Positions 53,461 through 62,197 of a stretch of DNA of 64,000 nucleotides are shown piece after piece (position 1 is the stretch's first letter; each line of letters starts with the position of its first letter). This stretch comes from WHSW01 sp963846165 (GTDB lineage: Bacteria > Actinomycetota > Thermoleophilia > Solirubrobacterales > 70-9). The translations under genes and the position numbers were made by a program. Location of the stretch: positions 496,001 through 560,000 of the forward strand of contig CAWJUU010000005.1 in NCBI GenBank assembly GCA_963846165.1, given 5' to 3'. The notes beneath the pieces were generated by a model, which had not been told where the DNA came from, did no database searches, and worked only from the letters and a program-made list of their open reading frames with translations.

Positions 53461-54183
53461 TCAGACGCCGGCGCGGCTGCGCGCGGCGACGACCGCGAGG
53501 AAGCGCGAGCAGAGGGCGCGGCCGAGGTCGTTCCAGGCCGCCATCCGAGGCATCGTCTGAGCGCGAAGGGCCTCCGGATCGACCCCGAGCCGCACCGCAT
53601 CCTCGTCAGAGCCATAGTCGGTGATCCAGAATTCGGCGTCGGCGACGCTGACCTCCGCGTGGAACTGGATTCCCCAGGCGGCCTCACCGATCCGGAAGGC
53701 CTGCGCGCAGACAGGCGTCCTCGCGAGGACGGTCGCGTCGGGCGGCGGGCCGCATTCGTAGCTGTGCCACTCGAAGCCCTCGAACGCCGGTGCCAGCGGG
53801 CCGATCAGCGGGTCGTCGACGCCCTCGTCGGTGACCCCGATCTCAAACCAACCGATCTCGGGCTCGGGCGCCCGGCGGGGGTTGCCCCCGGCGGCGTCGG
53901 AGAGCAGCTGGGCGCCGAGGCAGACGCCGAGCAGCGGTGTGCCGCGCTCGAGCAGCTCACGCAGGAGCGCCTTCTCAGGTGCGAGCCAAGCGTGAGCGCG
54001 CTCCTCATCGACGTCCATCGAACCGCCGAAGGTCATCACCGCGTCGTAGCCGAGCGGGTCGGCCGGCGGGGTCGCGGCCTCGGCGATGAACCACTGATCG
54101 AGCCCTGCGCCGGCGGCGGCGATTGACTCCCCGAAGACCCCCGGCCCGGCGTCGCGCTGATGGTTGATCGAGAGGACCCGCAT
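53461..54183 (-). CDS. Class I glutamine amidotransferase-like protein
   Basis: 240 residues. Nucleophile Cys in PLLGVCLGAQLLSDAAGG, His-x-Glu in WGIQFHAEVSVADAEF, plus AVMTFGGSMDVDEE. This is the stand-alone GMP-synthase-like GATase group, often acting as gamma-glutamyl hydrolase on small metabolites. It faces the SDR gene tail to tail. Its upstream region is occupied by the MITE-like repeat (54243-54541), which therefore overlaps or replaces its promoter region. Confidence 0.82.
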   Translation of the reverse strand: MRVLSINHQRDAGPGVFGESIAAAGAGLDQWFIAEAATPPADPLGYDAVMTFGGSMDVDEERAHAWLAPEKALLRELLERGTPLLGVCLGAQLLSDAAGGNPRRAPEPEIGWFEIGVTDEGVDDPLIGPLAPAFEGFEWHSYECGPPPDATVLARTPVCAQAFRIGEAAWGIQFHAEVSVADAEFWITDYGSDEDAVRLGVDPEALRAQTMPRMAAWNDLGRALCSRFLAVVAARSRAGV

Positions 54184-54344
54184 CCGGGAATTCTGGCATT
54201 GAACGTGGACGCGGCGGGTCTCCGGTGCCGCTTTGGGGGGTGGCGTTCCGCTCGAGCCGGGTCGGGGTGCGGTGCGTAGTCGGAATCAGTGAGGGAGGGG
54301 GCTGGGTGGTGGCGCGGGCGCTTTCGGTCCGCTGGGGCGTCAAT

Positions 54345-54379
54345 GGCGCTTTGTTGCCGCTATCCGGCGATAAGTCGCC
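54345..54379 (-). repeat. 35-bp hairpin unit (copy B)
   Basis: On the minus strand it starts GGCGACTTA and ends AAAGCGCC; the interior stem is GCCG-GATAG-CGGC, with the same GATAG loop as copy A but a different stem sequence on both arms. Confidence 0.6.
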
Positions 54380-54403
54380 AATCGGGGGAGAACCACGGCC
54401 GAT

Positions 54404-54438
54404 GGCGCTTTCTTCGTCTCTGAGACGACTAAGTCGCC
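54404..54438 (-). repeat. 35-bp hairpin unit (copy C)
   Basis: Same flanks (GGCGACTTA, AAAGCGCC); the interior is the near-perfect dyad TCGTCTC-A-GAGACGA. It is a direct repeat of copy B at 59-bp spacing, with a 24-bp spacer. Confidence 0.6.
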
Positions 54439-54581
54439 ACTCGGCGCCCGGGCGGTCGCCGGCGGCGCCCAAACCCCTCAAACAGCCTCCCTCACTGCAA
54501 ACCGACCGCGTTCGCGCCCCGCGACGGCCCGAGCGGAACGCGCAACGGCTCCGCCAAACGCGGTTCCGCGGAAGCGCCGCG

Positions 54582-55037
54582 TCAGTTGTCCGAGCCGGCG
54601 CGGTCCCAGACGTAGAGCTCGACCGCCTCCAGCGCGAGCTCCATCAGGCGCGGGCCGGAGAGCAGCTCGAGCACGGTCTCGAGCGCGCGTTCCTCGGTCA
54701 GGCCGCTGTCGACGATCTCCTCGCCGCGGAACCCGGCGGCGAGCTTGAGCGCCTCGCGGCGATGCATTCCCAGTGAGGGGAAGGCGCCCATCAGGTAATC
54801 GCGATTGGGGATCGGGTGGCCGACGTCCATCGATGCGTGCCAGGCGGCGAGCATCGAGATGTCGTGCTCGTCGAGCTCGGCGATCGCCTTTGCGTAGTGG
54901 GACTCGAGCTCGTCGTCGGGAATCTCGTCCACCCACGCCCGCACCGCCTCGCCGAGCAGCTGCCGGCGGGCCTCGAGGCCGACGGAATCGGCGATCGCGC
55001 GCACGGCGTCGGCGGGGTCGATGAAGCAGAGTGGCAT
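54582..55037 (-). CDS. Hypothetical helical protein, 151 aa
   Basis: Begins MPLCFIDPADAVRAIADSVG. All-helical by appearance, with many acidic residues (WVDEIPDDELESHYAKAIAE, LDEHDISMLAAWHASMD) and PNRDYLMGAFPSLGMHRREA. No signal, membrane helix or metal motif, though the HYAK/DEHD histidines could bind metal. Start ATG 55037 lies just upstream of good coding sequence. Stands alone, divergent from addB. Not recognised. Confidence 0.6.
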   Translation of the reverse strand: MPLCFIDPADAVRAIADSVGLEARRQLLGEAVRAWVDEIPDDELESHYAKAIAELDEHDISMLAAWHASMDVGHPIPNRDYLMGAFPSLGMHRREALKLAAGFRGEEIVDSGLTEERALETVLELLSGPRLMELALEAVELYVWDRAGSDN

Positions 55038-55148
55038 CGCCGCGCAAGATAGATCGGTCCGAGGACGGCAAAACGGGGCCCGGAAATGCCCAATGAGCGC
55101 AGTCGTCGCGTCAGCCGCGGCGCCCGCACGGCGACCTATGCTCAGGCA

Positions 55149-58106
55149 ATGACCGTGGAGGTGATAGTCGGGCCCCCGAATTCGGGTCGCGCGGGCGAGA
55201 TCCTGCGCCGGATCGAGGCCGGGCTCGAGCGCGAGCCGGTGCTCGTCGTGCCCACCGGCGACGACGCGGCGCAGTTCGAGCGCGACCTCTGCGAGCGCGG
55301 CGGCGCGGTCCTCGGCGTCTCGATCCGCACCTTCGCCTCGCTCTTCGACGAGGCCGCGCGGGTGGCCGGCGTCGCTCTGCCGCCCGCGCTCAGCCCGCCG
55401 CAGCGGCTGGCGCTGGTCCGCGCCGCGATCCGCGCCACGGACCTCCGCCTGCTCGCCCGCTCCTCGCGCCGGCCCGGGTTCGCCCCGGCCCTCGACACGC
55501 TGATCGCCGAGCTGCAGGCGAACCTGGTCGCGCCGGGCGAGCTCGAGCTCGCCGCGCGCGAGCTCGGCGACGGCGACTACGAGCGCGAGCTGGCGGCGCT
55601 CTACGGCGCTTACACCGAGCTCCGCGACCGCGCCGGGCGCAGCGATGCGGGCTCGCGCTCGCTGGCGACGATCGCGGCGCTTCGCGGGCACCCGGAGGCG
55701 TTCGGCGCCCGGCCGGTGTTCGTCTACGGCTTCGACGACCTCACCCGGGCCCAGCTCGAGCTCGTGGCGGCGCTGGCCGGGGCGACCGAGGTCGTGATCG
55801 CGGTCAACTATCGCGACCGCGACGCGCTGCGCGCACGGGCGACGCTGCTCGCCCAGCTTCGCGACGAGCTCGGGGCGACGACCGCGGCCGAGCTCGACCA
55901 CGACCCCGCATACACCGAGCACGAGAGCCTGCGCCACCTCGACCTGCACCTGTTCGAGCCCGGCTCCGGGCGGGCAGCCCTCGACGGCAGCGTGGCGCTG
56001 CTCGAGTGCGCCGGTGAGCTCGGCGAGGCCGAGGCGATCGGCGCAGAGATCGCACGCCTGCTCGCCGCCGGGGAGCGGCCGGACTCGATCGCGGTCGTGG
56101 TTCGCGACCCGGGCCGCCGCGGCGCCGCGCTCGGCAGGGTGCTGGAGCGGCTCGCGGTCCCGGTCGCGGTCGAGGCTCGGGGCCCGCTCGACGCGACCGC
56201 CGCCGGCCGCTCGCTGATCGCCCTCTGCCGCGCGGTCGCCGACGACGACCCGGCGGCCCTGCTCGCCCACCTGCGCGCCGATCCCGCGACTCCGCCCGGG
56301 CTCGCCGACCGGCTCGAGCTGCGCCTGCGCCGCCGGCGCCCGGCGACGATCGACGAGGCGATCGAGGGCTGGCGGGCGCCGCCGCGACACCTCGACGCGG
56401 TGCGCTCGGCGCGGCGCGGGCCCGAGCGGATGACGGCACTGGCGACGGCGGCGCGGGCACTGGCCGAGGCGCCGTTCGCGGGCCAGGCGCCGCTCGCCGG
56501 GCGCGCCGGCGGCGAGGCGGCGACCCCGTTCGAGCCGGTCGAGCAGCGGGCGGCGGTCGTCGCCTCCGAGCTGCTCGGCGAGCTGGCTGAGATCGGTGAG
56601 CTCCCCGGGTGCGAGCCGCCCGACCTGATCGAGGCCGCCGAGGCGCTCGAGAGCGCCACGGTGCGCCTCTGGCGCGGCCCGGCCGAGGGCCGTGTGCGGA
56701 TCCTCGACCCCTACCGGATGCGCGCCGGGCGCGCCCGCTTCCTCTTCTGCGCCGGGCTCGGCGAGGGCGAGTTCCCGCGCCGGGCGCCCGGCGACCCGCT
56801 GCTCGGCGACGACCGCCGCCGAGCGCTCGGGATCGAGGCGCTCGTTCGCCGGGACCCGCTCGACGAGGAGCGCTACCTCTTTCACGCCTGCGTCTCGCGG
56901 CCGACCGAGCGCCTCTACCTCAGCTGGCAGTCGGCCGACGACGACGGCGTCCCGGCCCCGCGCTCACCGTTCGTCGATGAGATCCTCGACCTGCTCGGGC
57001 CCGACCCGGAGACGGCGACGGCCGAGCTCACCCGCCGGCGCGGGCTCGAGCGGGTCACGTTCGCGCCGGCCGAGGCGCCGACCGCGCGCGAGCTCGAGCG
57101 AGCGCTGGCGCTCACCGGCCCGCGCGCCGAGGAGCGCAAGCCCGGAGCGCTCGCGGTCGACGAGGTGCTCGCCGAGCTCGCCGAGCGGCGGGTGCTGAGC
57201 GCGAGCACGCTCGAGCGCTGGCTCGAGTGCCCCTATCGCTGGTTCGTCGACCACGAGCTGGCGCCACAGCGACTCGATCCCAAGAGCGACGCGCTGCGCC
57301 TCGGCAGCGTCGCCCACGATGCACTCGAGGCGCTCTATCGCGACCCGCCGGGCGCCGACAGCCTCCCCCGGTCGGGCGACCTCGGCCGCTGGCGCGAGGC
57401 GCTCGCGACGCGGCTCGAGGAGGCGGCAATCGCGAACGGGATGCGCGTCGACGAGCCGGGCGACGCGGTCGCGCTCGCCCGCCTGCGGGCCCAGATCGAG
57501 GTCTTCCTGCGCGAGGAGTCCGAGCTTGAGACAGAGCTGCGCCCGCGTCGCGACCTGCTCGAGGCGGGCTTCGGCATGGACGCCGACGGCCCGCCGGCGC
57601 TCGAGCTCGGCGAAGCGGCCCTGCGCGGGCGGATCGACCGCATCGACGTCGCCCCCGACGGCCACACCGCGCTCGTCCGCGACTACAAGACAGGCAAGGA
57701 GGTGCACGGGCGCAAGGGCTGGGAGCGGCGCGGCAAGCTCCAGCTCCAGCTCTACGTGCTCGCCGCACGCGATCGGCTCGGCCTCGACCCGGTCGGCGGT
57801 CTCTACACCGCCCTCGGCGGGCGCGAGAAGCGCAAGCCGCGCGGGATGACGATCGCCGGCGATCCCCACCTCGCCGGCCTCGACCTCGTCGGCGGCGACC
57901 CGTGCGACGCCGAGGATTTCGCCGACGAGCTCGAGCGCGCCCGCTCGCAGGCGGCGGCCGAGGCGAGCGCGATGCGGGCCGGCGAGATCGGCCGCCGGCC
58001 GATCGGCGGCAAGTGCCCCAGCTACTGCGACTTTCAGCCGATCTGCCGGCTCGAGCGCGCGCTCGGGCTGGAGGAGAACGGCGACTCGAACGGCGGCGGC
58101 GAATGA
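55149..58106 (+). CDS. addB: AddB-like subunit of the helicase-nuclease (RexB/AddB type)
   Basis: 985 residues. Partner of AddA in double-strand-break end processing. The N-terminal nucleotide site is degenerate (VIVGPPNSGRAGEI, Arg in place of the Walker Lys), typical of a motor-inactive AddB. The middle is helicase-like without clear motifs; the C-terminal nuclease domain has LRLGSVAHDALEALY, ELGEAALRGRIDRID and ALVRDYKTGKEVH (PD-(D/E)xK core). Four cysteines (LECPYRWF and KCPSYCDFQPIC) match the iron-sulfur staple of AddB. Its stop overlaps the addA start (ATGA). Confidence 0.83.
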   Translation: MTVEVIVGPPNSGRAGEILRRIEAGLEREPVLVVPTGDDAAQFERDLCERGGAVLGVSIRTFASLFDEAARVAGVALPPALSPPQRLALVRAAIRATDLRLLARSSRRPGFAPALDTLIAELQANLVAPGELELAARELGDGDYERELAALYGAYTELRDRAGRSDAGSRSLATIAALRGHPEAFGARPVFVYGFDDLTRAQLELVAALAGATEVVIAVNYRDRDALRARATLLAQLRDELGATTAAELDHDPAYTEHESLRHLDLHLFEPGSGRAALDGSVALLECAGELGEAEAIGAEIARLLAAGERPDSIAVVVRDPGRRGAALGRVLERLAVPVAVEARGPLDATAAGRSLIALCRAVADDDPAALLAHLRADPATPPGLADRLELRLRRRRPATIDEAIEGWRAPPRHLDAVRSARRGPERMTALATAARALAEAPFAGQAPLAGRAGGEAATPFEPVEQRAAVVASELLGELAEIGELPGCEPPDLIEAAEALESATVRLWRGPAEGRVRILDPYRMRAGRARFLFCAGLGEGEFPRRAPGDPLLGDDRRRALGIEALVRRDPLDEERYLFHACVSRPTERLYLSWQSADDDGVPAPRSPFVDEILDLLGPDPETATAELTRRRGLERVTFAPAEAPTARELERALALTGPRAEERKPGALAVDEVLAELAERRVLSASTLERWLECPYRWFVDHELAPQRLDPKSDALRLGSVAHDALEALYRDPPGADSLPRSGDLGRWREALATRLEEAAIANGMRVDEPGDAVALARLRAQIEVFLREESELETELRPRRDLLEAGFGMDADGPPALELGEAALRGRIDRIDVAPDGHTALVRDYKTGKEVHGRKGWERRGKLQLQLYVLAARDRLGLDPVGGLYTALGGREKRKPRGMTIAGDPHLAGLDLVGGDPCDAEDFADELERARSQAAAEASAMRAGEIGRRPIGGKCPSYCDFQPICRLERALGLEENGDSNGGGE

Positions 58107-61100
58107 GCGAGGCCCAGGCCCCGACCGCCGAGCAGCGGGCCGCGATCGCCGCGCGCGACCGCGACGTCTTCTGCGAGGCCGGCGCCGGCACGGGGAAGAC
58201 GCGGGTGCTCGTCGGCCGCTACTGCGACGCGGTCGAGGTCGACGAGCTCGGGATCGACGCGATCCTCGCCTTCACCTTCACCGAGCGCGCGGCGGCCGAG
58301 CTGCGGACGCGGATCAGGCGCGAGCTCGGGCGCCGCTCGGCCGAGGCGCGCGAGCGTGGCGCAGACGAGCTTGCCGCTCGACTCGGGCGTGCCAGTCGCG
58401 AGACCGAGCGCGCCTGGGTGACCACGATCCACGGCTTCTGCCGGCGGCTGCTCGCCGCCCACCCCGCGGCCGCGGGGATCGACCCCCGCTTCCGCGTCCT
58501 CGCCGAGAGCGAGGCGGGCAGGCTGCGGGCCGCGGCGCGCGACGCCGCGCTGCGCGCGGTCGCCGCCGACGACCCGGAGTCGGTCGAGGTGATCGCCGCC
58601 TACCAGGGCCGGCGGATCGGTGAGATGGCGGTCGCCGCTTACGAGCGCTTGCGCAGCCAGGGGATGGTCGAGCCGCGCCTGCCGCCCGCCGAGGCTCCGG
58701 TGCGCTCGATCCGCGACGCCGACGACGAGCCGGCGCTCTCGCCCGTCGACGCCGCCGCCGCGGTCGCCGCCAGGCGCACGCTCGAGCTCCTGGTAGAGGC
58801 GTTCGGCCGCGCCTACGCCGAGGCGAAGACCGCGCGCTCGGGACTCGACTTCGCCGACCTGGAGCTCGGCGCGCTGGCGCTGCTGCGAGGATCGCCCGCG
58901 GTCGCCGCGGGCTGGCGCGGGCGCTTCGTCCACGTAATGGTCGACGAGTTCCAGGACACCAATGCGGTCCAGCTCGACCTGGTCGAGGAGCTGCGCGGCC
59001 CCGAAACACACGTGTTCCGGGTCGGTGACGAGCTCCAATCCATCTACCGCTTCCGCAACGCCGACCTCGCCGTCTTCCGCGACCAGCGCCGGCGGGCGAT
59101 CGCCGACGAGGCGACCGCGGTCCTGCCGCTGACCGGCAACTTCCGCTCGCGGCCCGAGATCGTCGCCGGGGTGAATGCGCTCGGCGAGGCGCTGCTCGGC
59201 TCCGGCTTCACCCCGCTCGCCCACGAGCGCGCGCCGCTCGGCCCCGGCGAGGCGCCCAAGGTCGAGCTCCTGCTGACCCTCGACGAGGGCAAGCGCAACG
59301 GCTGGCGGGAGCACGAGCGCGAGCTCGAGCCGCCGCCGTCGGAGTCCCAGCCGCGGCTGGTCGCCGAGGCTCGGGCGCTTGCCCGGCGCCTGCGGGAACT
59401 GGTCGATGCGAGAGAGGCGAGCCCGGGCGAGATCGTCGTCCTGCTGCGGGCCTTCACCCACGTCGACGCCTACGACGAGGCGCTCGAGCGCGCCGGCCTC
59501 GACCCCTACGTGGTCGGCGGTCGCGGTTACTGGTCCCAGCAGCAGGTCGAGGACACGATCCGGTTGCTCGAGTGCGTCGCCAACCCGCTCGACGACGAGA
59601 TGCTGCTCGGCGCTCTCGCCTCGCCGGCGGTCGGAGTCGGTCCTGACACGCTCTGGCTGCTGCGGCGGGCGACGATCACCGACGAGTCACCGCAGGACGC
59701 CGGCGAGCGGCGCACGCCGGCGCACCTGTGGCCGCTGGTCGAGTGGGCGTTCGGCGACACCGAGCGCCGGCCGGAGGTCGTCTCGGAGCGCTGGCTCGAG
59801 CCGATCCCGGGCGTCGACGCCGAGCGCCTGCGCGGCTTCTGTGCCGAGCTCGGGTCGCTGCGCGCCGCGGCCGCCGTGCTCGCGCTCGACGAGCTGGTCG
59901 AGCGCACGATCGACGCCTTCGACTACGACCTCGAGCTGCTGCGGCGCCCGCGCGGGGCGGGACGGATGGCCAACGTGCGCAAGCTGATGCGGCTCGCGCG
60001 CGAGTTCGAGGCGCACGAGGGCCGCGACCTGCGCGGCTTCCTCGCCTCGGCGGCCGAGCTCACCGAGCGCGACGATCGCGAGGGGCTCGCCGCGGTCCAG
60101 GCCGAGGACCACGACGGGGTCCGGATCATGACCGTGCACGCCGCCAAGGGGCTCGAGTTCCCGGTCGTCGCGGTGCCCGACCTGGCGCGCGGCCTCGCCC
60201 AGGGTGAGCGCTCGGGCGATGTCGTCATCGGCCGTCTCGACCGCTCGGGCGACGGCGCGCCCGTCGCACGGATGGGCCTGCGCCTGGCGCTGCCGGCGGC
60301 GAGGTCGTTCGGTGTCTGGGAGCTGCACGAGCTCGCCGATGAGAGCGTCGCCGAAGCCGCCGAGGAGGGTGCCCGCCTCGTCCACGTCGCCGCGACCCGC
60401 GCCAAGGAGCGCCTGATCCTCTCTGGCGTTTTCAAGCCCGCCGACCTCGAGCCCGCCGAGCCCGAGCCCAAGGACAGCGCCCTGCGCCGCCTGCTGCCGG
60501 CACTGGTCGAGCGCGGATGGCAGGGTGGAGACGGCGAGGTCGAGGTCGCGGCCTCCGTCCCCGCCGACGGCGCCGCGGCGCTCCCGGCGGCGCCGCGGAT
60601 CGCGATCGCGGTCAGCGCCCCCGGCGCCGAGCGGGCGACCGAGCTCGCCGAGCGGCGCCCGGCGACCGAGGCTCCGGCGCCGGCCTCCGATCCCACCGCG
60701 GCGCCGCTCGCCCGGCCCGCCGCGGTCGTCCCCGCCGGACACCTCTCCTACTCGGCGCTCGCCGACTACGAGCGCTGTGCCTACCGCTTCTACGTCGAGC
60801 GGATGCTCGGGATGACCGAGCCGGCGGCGCCGCTGGCGCCGGCGGAGGACGGCGAGCCGCAGGCAGAGCAGGACCGTGGCGCCGCACGGGCGCGCCGGCT
60901 CGGGTTCGGAAACGCCGTCCACGCCGCGCTCGAGCGCAGCGCCGCCCGCGGCTGGCAGCCGCTGGACGATGCCGAGCTCGCGGCGCTGCTTGCGGCCGAG
61001 GGCATCGACGACCCCGAGCAACTCGACCGCGCCCGGGCGATGGTCGCCGGCTGGCTCGACTCGGCGCTGCTCCGCGAGCTGCGCGGCTCCGATGCCCGGG

Positions 61101-61594
61101 CCGAGGTCCCGTTCGCGCTCGCGGTCGGCGAGGCGATCGTCCGCGGCCAGATCGACCTGCTCGTCGAGGGCGCGCCGGCGGCCAGCGGGCAGCTCGACCT
61201 GCTCGCCGAGTCCGGCGCGCCGGGATCGCCGACGGTGATCGATTTCAAGACCGATCGCCTCGGCGAGGGTGGCGCCGCCGCGCTCGCCGGCCGCTACGCG
61301 GCCCAGCGCGAGCTCTACGCGCTCGCGCTCGCCGCCGCGCGCGCGAACGGCGACGGGCGCGTCGACGCGGTGCGGGCGATCCACGTCTTCCTCGAGGCAC
61401 CCGGCGAGCCGGTCGAGCAGACGTTCGACACCGCCGCGCTCGCCGCCGCGCGGGAGCGGCTAGAGGCGGTGATCGCCGAGATCCGCGCCGGTCGCTTCGC
61501 TCCCACGGAGTCCCCCAGCCATCAGGTCTGCTTCGGCTGCCCCGCCGCCGAGCGCCTCTGCCCGCACCCGAAGTGGAAGCCCGGCTGGCAGTGA
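58103..61594 (+). CDS. addA: AddA-like UvrD-family helicase-nuclease
   Basis: 1163 residues. Superfamily 1 helicase motifs: CEAGAGTGKTRVLVGRY (Walker A, residues about 24-40), TFTERAAAELRTRI, VMVDEFQDTNAVQ (Walker B), GDELQSIYRFRNAD, FRSRPEIV, and MTVHAAKGLEFPVV. A C-terminal nuclease domain has LSYSALADYERCAYRFYVE, LGFGNAVHAALE and VIDFKTDRL, with a cysteine pair near the end (CFGCPAAERLCPH) that may form a second Fe-S site. Together with AddB it resects broken ends to load RecA. Confidence 0.85.
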   Translation: MSEAQAPTAEQRAAIAARDRDVFCEAGAGTGKTRVLVGRYCDAVEVDELGIDAILAFTFTERAAAELRTRIRRELGRRSAEARERGADELAARLGRASRETERAWVTTIHGFCRRLLAAHPAAAGIDPRFRVLAESEAGRLRAAARDAALRAVAADDPESVEVIAAYQGRRIGEMAVAAYERLRSQGMVEPRLPPAEAPVRSIRDADDEPALSPVDAAAAVAARRTLELLVEAFGRAYAEAKTARSGLDFADLELGALALLRGSPAVAAGWRGRFVHVMVDEFQDTNAVQLDLVEELRGPETHVFRVGDELQSIYRFRNADLAVFRDQRRRAIADEATAVLPLTGNFRSRPEIVAGVNALGEALLGSGFTPLAHERAPLGPGEAPKVELLLTLDEGKRNGWREHERELEPPPSESQPRLVAEARALARRLRELVDAREASPGEIVVLLRAFTHVDAYDEALERAGLDPYVVGGRGYWSQQQVEDTIRLLECVANPLDDEMLLGALASPAVGVGPDTLWLLRRATITDESPQDAGERRTPAHLWPLVEWAFGDTERRPEVVSERWLEPIPGVDAERLRGFCAELGSLRAAAAVLALDELVERTIDAFDYDLELLRRPRGAGRMANVRKLMRLAREFEAHEGRDLRGFLASAAELTERDDREGLAAVQAEDHDGVRIMTVHAAKGLEFPVVAVPDLARGLAQGERSGDVVIGRLDRSGDGAPVARMGLRLALPAARSFGVWELHELADESVAEAAEEGARLVHVAATRAKERLILSGVFKPADLEPAEPEPKDSALRRLLPALVERGWQGGDGEVEVAASVPADGAAALPAAPRIAIAVSAPGAERATELAERRPATEAPAPASDPTAAPLARPAAVVPAGHLSYSALADYERCAYRFYVERMLGMTEPAAPLAPAEDGEPQAEQDRGAARARRLGFGNAVHAALERSAARGWQPLDDAELAALLAAEGIDDPEQLDRARAMVAGWLDSALLRELRGSDARAEVPFALAVGEAIVRGQIDLLVEGAPAASGQLDLLAESGAPGSPTVIDFKTDRLGEGGAAALAGRYAAQRELYALALAAARANGDGRVDAVRAIHVFLEAPGEPVEQTFDTAALAAARERLEAVIAEIRAGRFAPTESPSHQVCFGCPAAERLCPHPKWKPGWQ

Positions 61595-62172
61595 GCCGGC
61601 TCGCGGTCTTCGGCTACGGCTCCCTGGTCAGCGCCACGAGCGCATCCGAGACGCTCGGGCGCCCGGTCTCCGCCCCGCTTCCGGCTCGCCTGGCCGGCTT
61701 TCGGCGCGCCTGGACGCTCGGGCGCGACAACCTCGCCTCGGAGAAGACCTTCGCCCGCGCCGACGGCTCGTTGCCCCGGTTCGTCCTCGGCCTCAACCTC
61801 GAGCCCGACGACTCCGCGCCGGCTCCCAACGGCGTCCTGGTCGAGGCCAGCGAGGCCGAGCTCGAGCGACTCGACCTGCGCGAGATGCGCTACCGCCGGT
61901 TCGAGTGCACGACGGCGATCGAGGCCGGCGGCGAAGCGGGCTTCGATGCCGTGTTCACCTACAGCGCCCGCCCCGAGCGCCACCACCCCACCCCGCCCGA
62001 CGACACGATCGTGATCGCCAACTACGTGCGCACGGTCGAGGCCGCCTTCGCCGCGCTCGGTCCCGGCCAGCTCGAGCTCTTTCGGGCGACCACCGGTGAG
62101 CCCCCGGTGGAGGTGGCCGAGGCGACGCTCGTGCGCGATCGGATCCCGGAGGGAAACCCACGCGGCTGGTGA
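61591..62172 (+). CDS. Gamma-glutamylcyclotransferase-like protein
   Basis: 193 residues; the GTG start overlaps the addA stop. VFGYGSLVSATSASETLGRP is the GGCT substrate loop (YGSL), followed by FRRAWTLGR and NGVLVEASEAELERLDLREM, where the Glu acts as general acid/base. The family releases pyroglutamate from gamma-glutamyl compounds. Its coupling to addAB is probably chance operon structure, though gamma-glutamyl chemistry also occurs in the 49-51 kb operon. Confidence 0.78.
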   Translation: MSRLAVFGYGSLVSATSASETLGRPVSAPLPARLAGFRRAWTLGRDNLASEKTFARADGSLPRFVLGLNLEPDDSAPAPNGVLVEASEAELERLDLREMRYRRFECTTAIEAGGEAGFDAVFTYSARPERHHPTPPDDTIVIANYVRTVEAAFAALGPGQLELFRATTGEPPVEVAEATLVRDRIPEGNPRGW

Positions 62173-62197
62173 GCAGGGCGCCGTTAGGATTCGCGGC

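Larger units (their letters stand above)
54243..54541 (-). mobile_element. MITE-like repeat, copy 2
   Basis: Occupies most of the gene-free stretch 54184-54581. Ends at 54243-54299 and 54486-54541 are inverted copies of the same 57-bp sequence as in copy 1. On the minus strand the order is end, hairpin unit C, unit B, 20-mer GACCGAAAGCGCCCGCGCCA (54329 down to 54310), end, co-linear with copy 1. In both places the element points the same way relative to the flanking genes' transcription. No reading frame inside is convincing. Confidence 0.6.

Noticed and set aside
54345..54438. Direct repeats at 59-bp spacing could be a tiny CRISPR array
   Set aside because: Only two adjacent units, the variable part lies inside the unit rather than between units, and no cas gene is present.
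55149..61594. AdnAB, the mycobacterial helicase-nuclease pair
   Set aside because: AdnA and AdnB both have full helicase motifs; here the first subunit has a degenerate Walker A and AddB-type cysteines, so AddB/AddA fits better.
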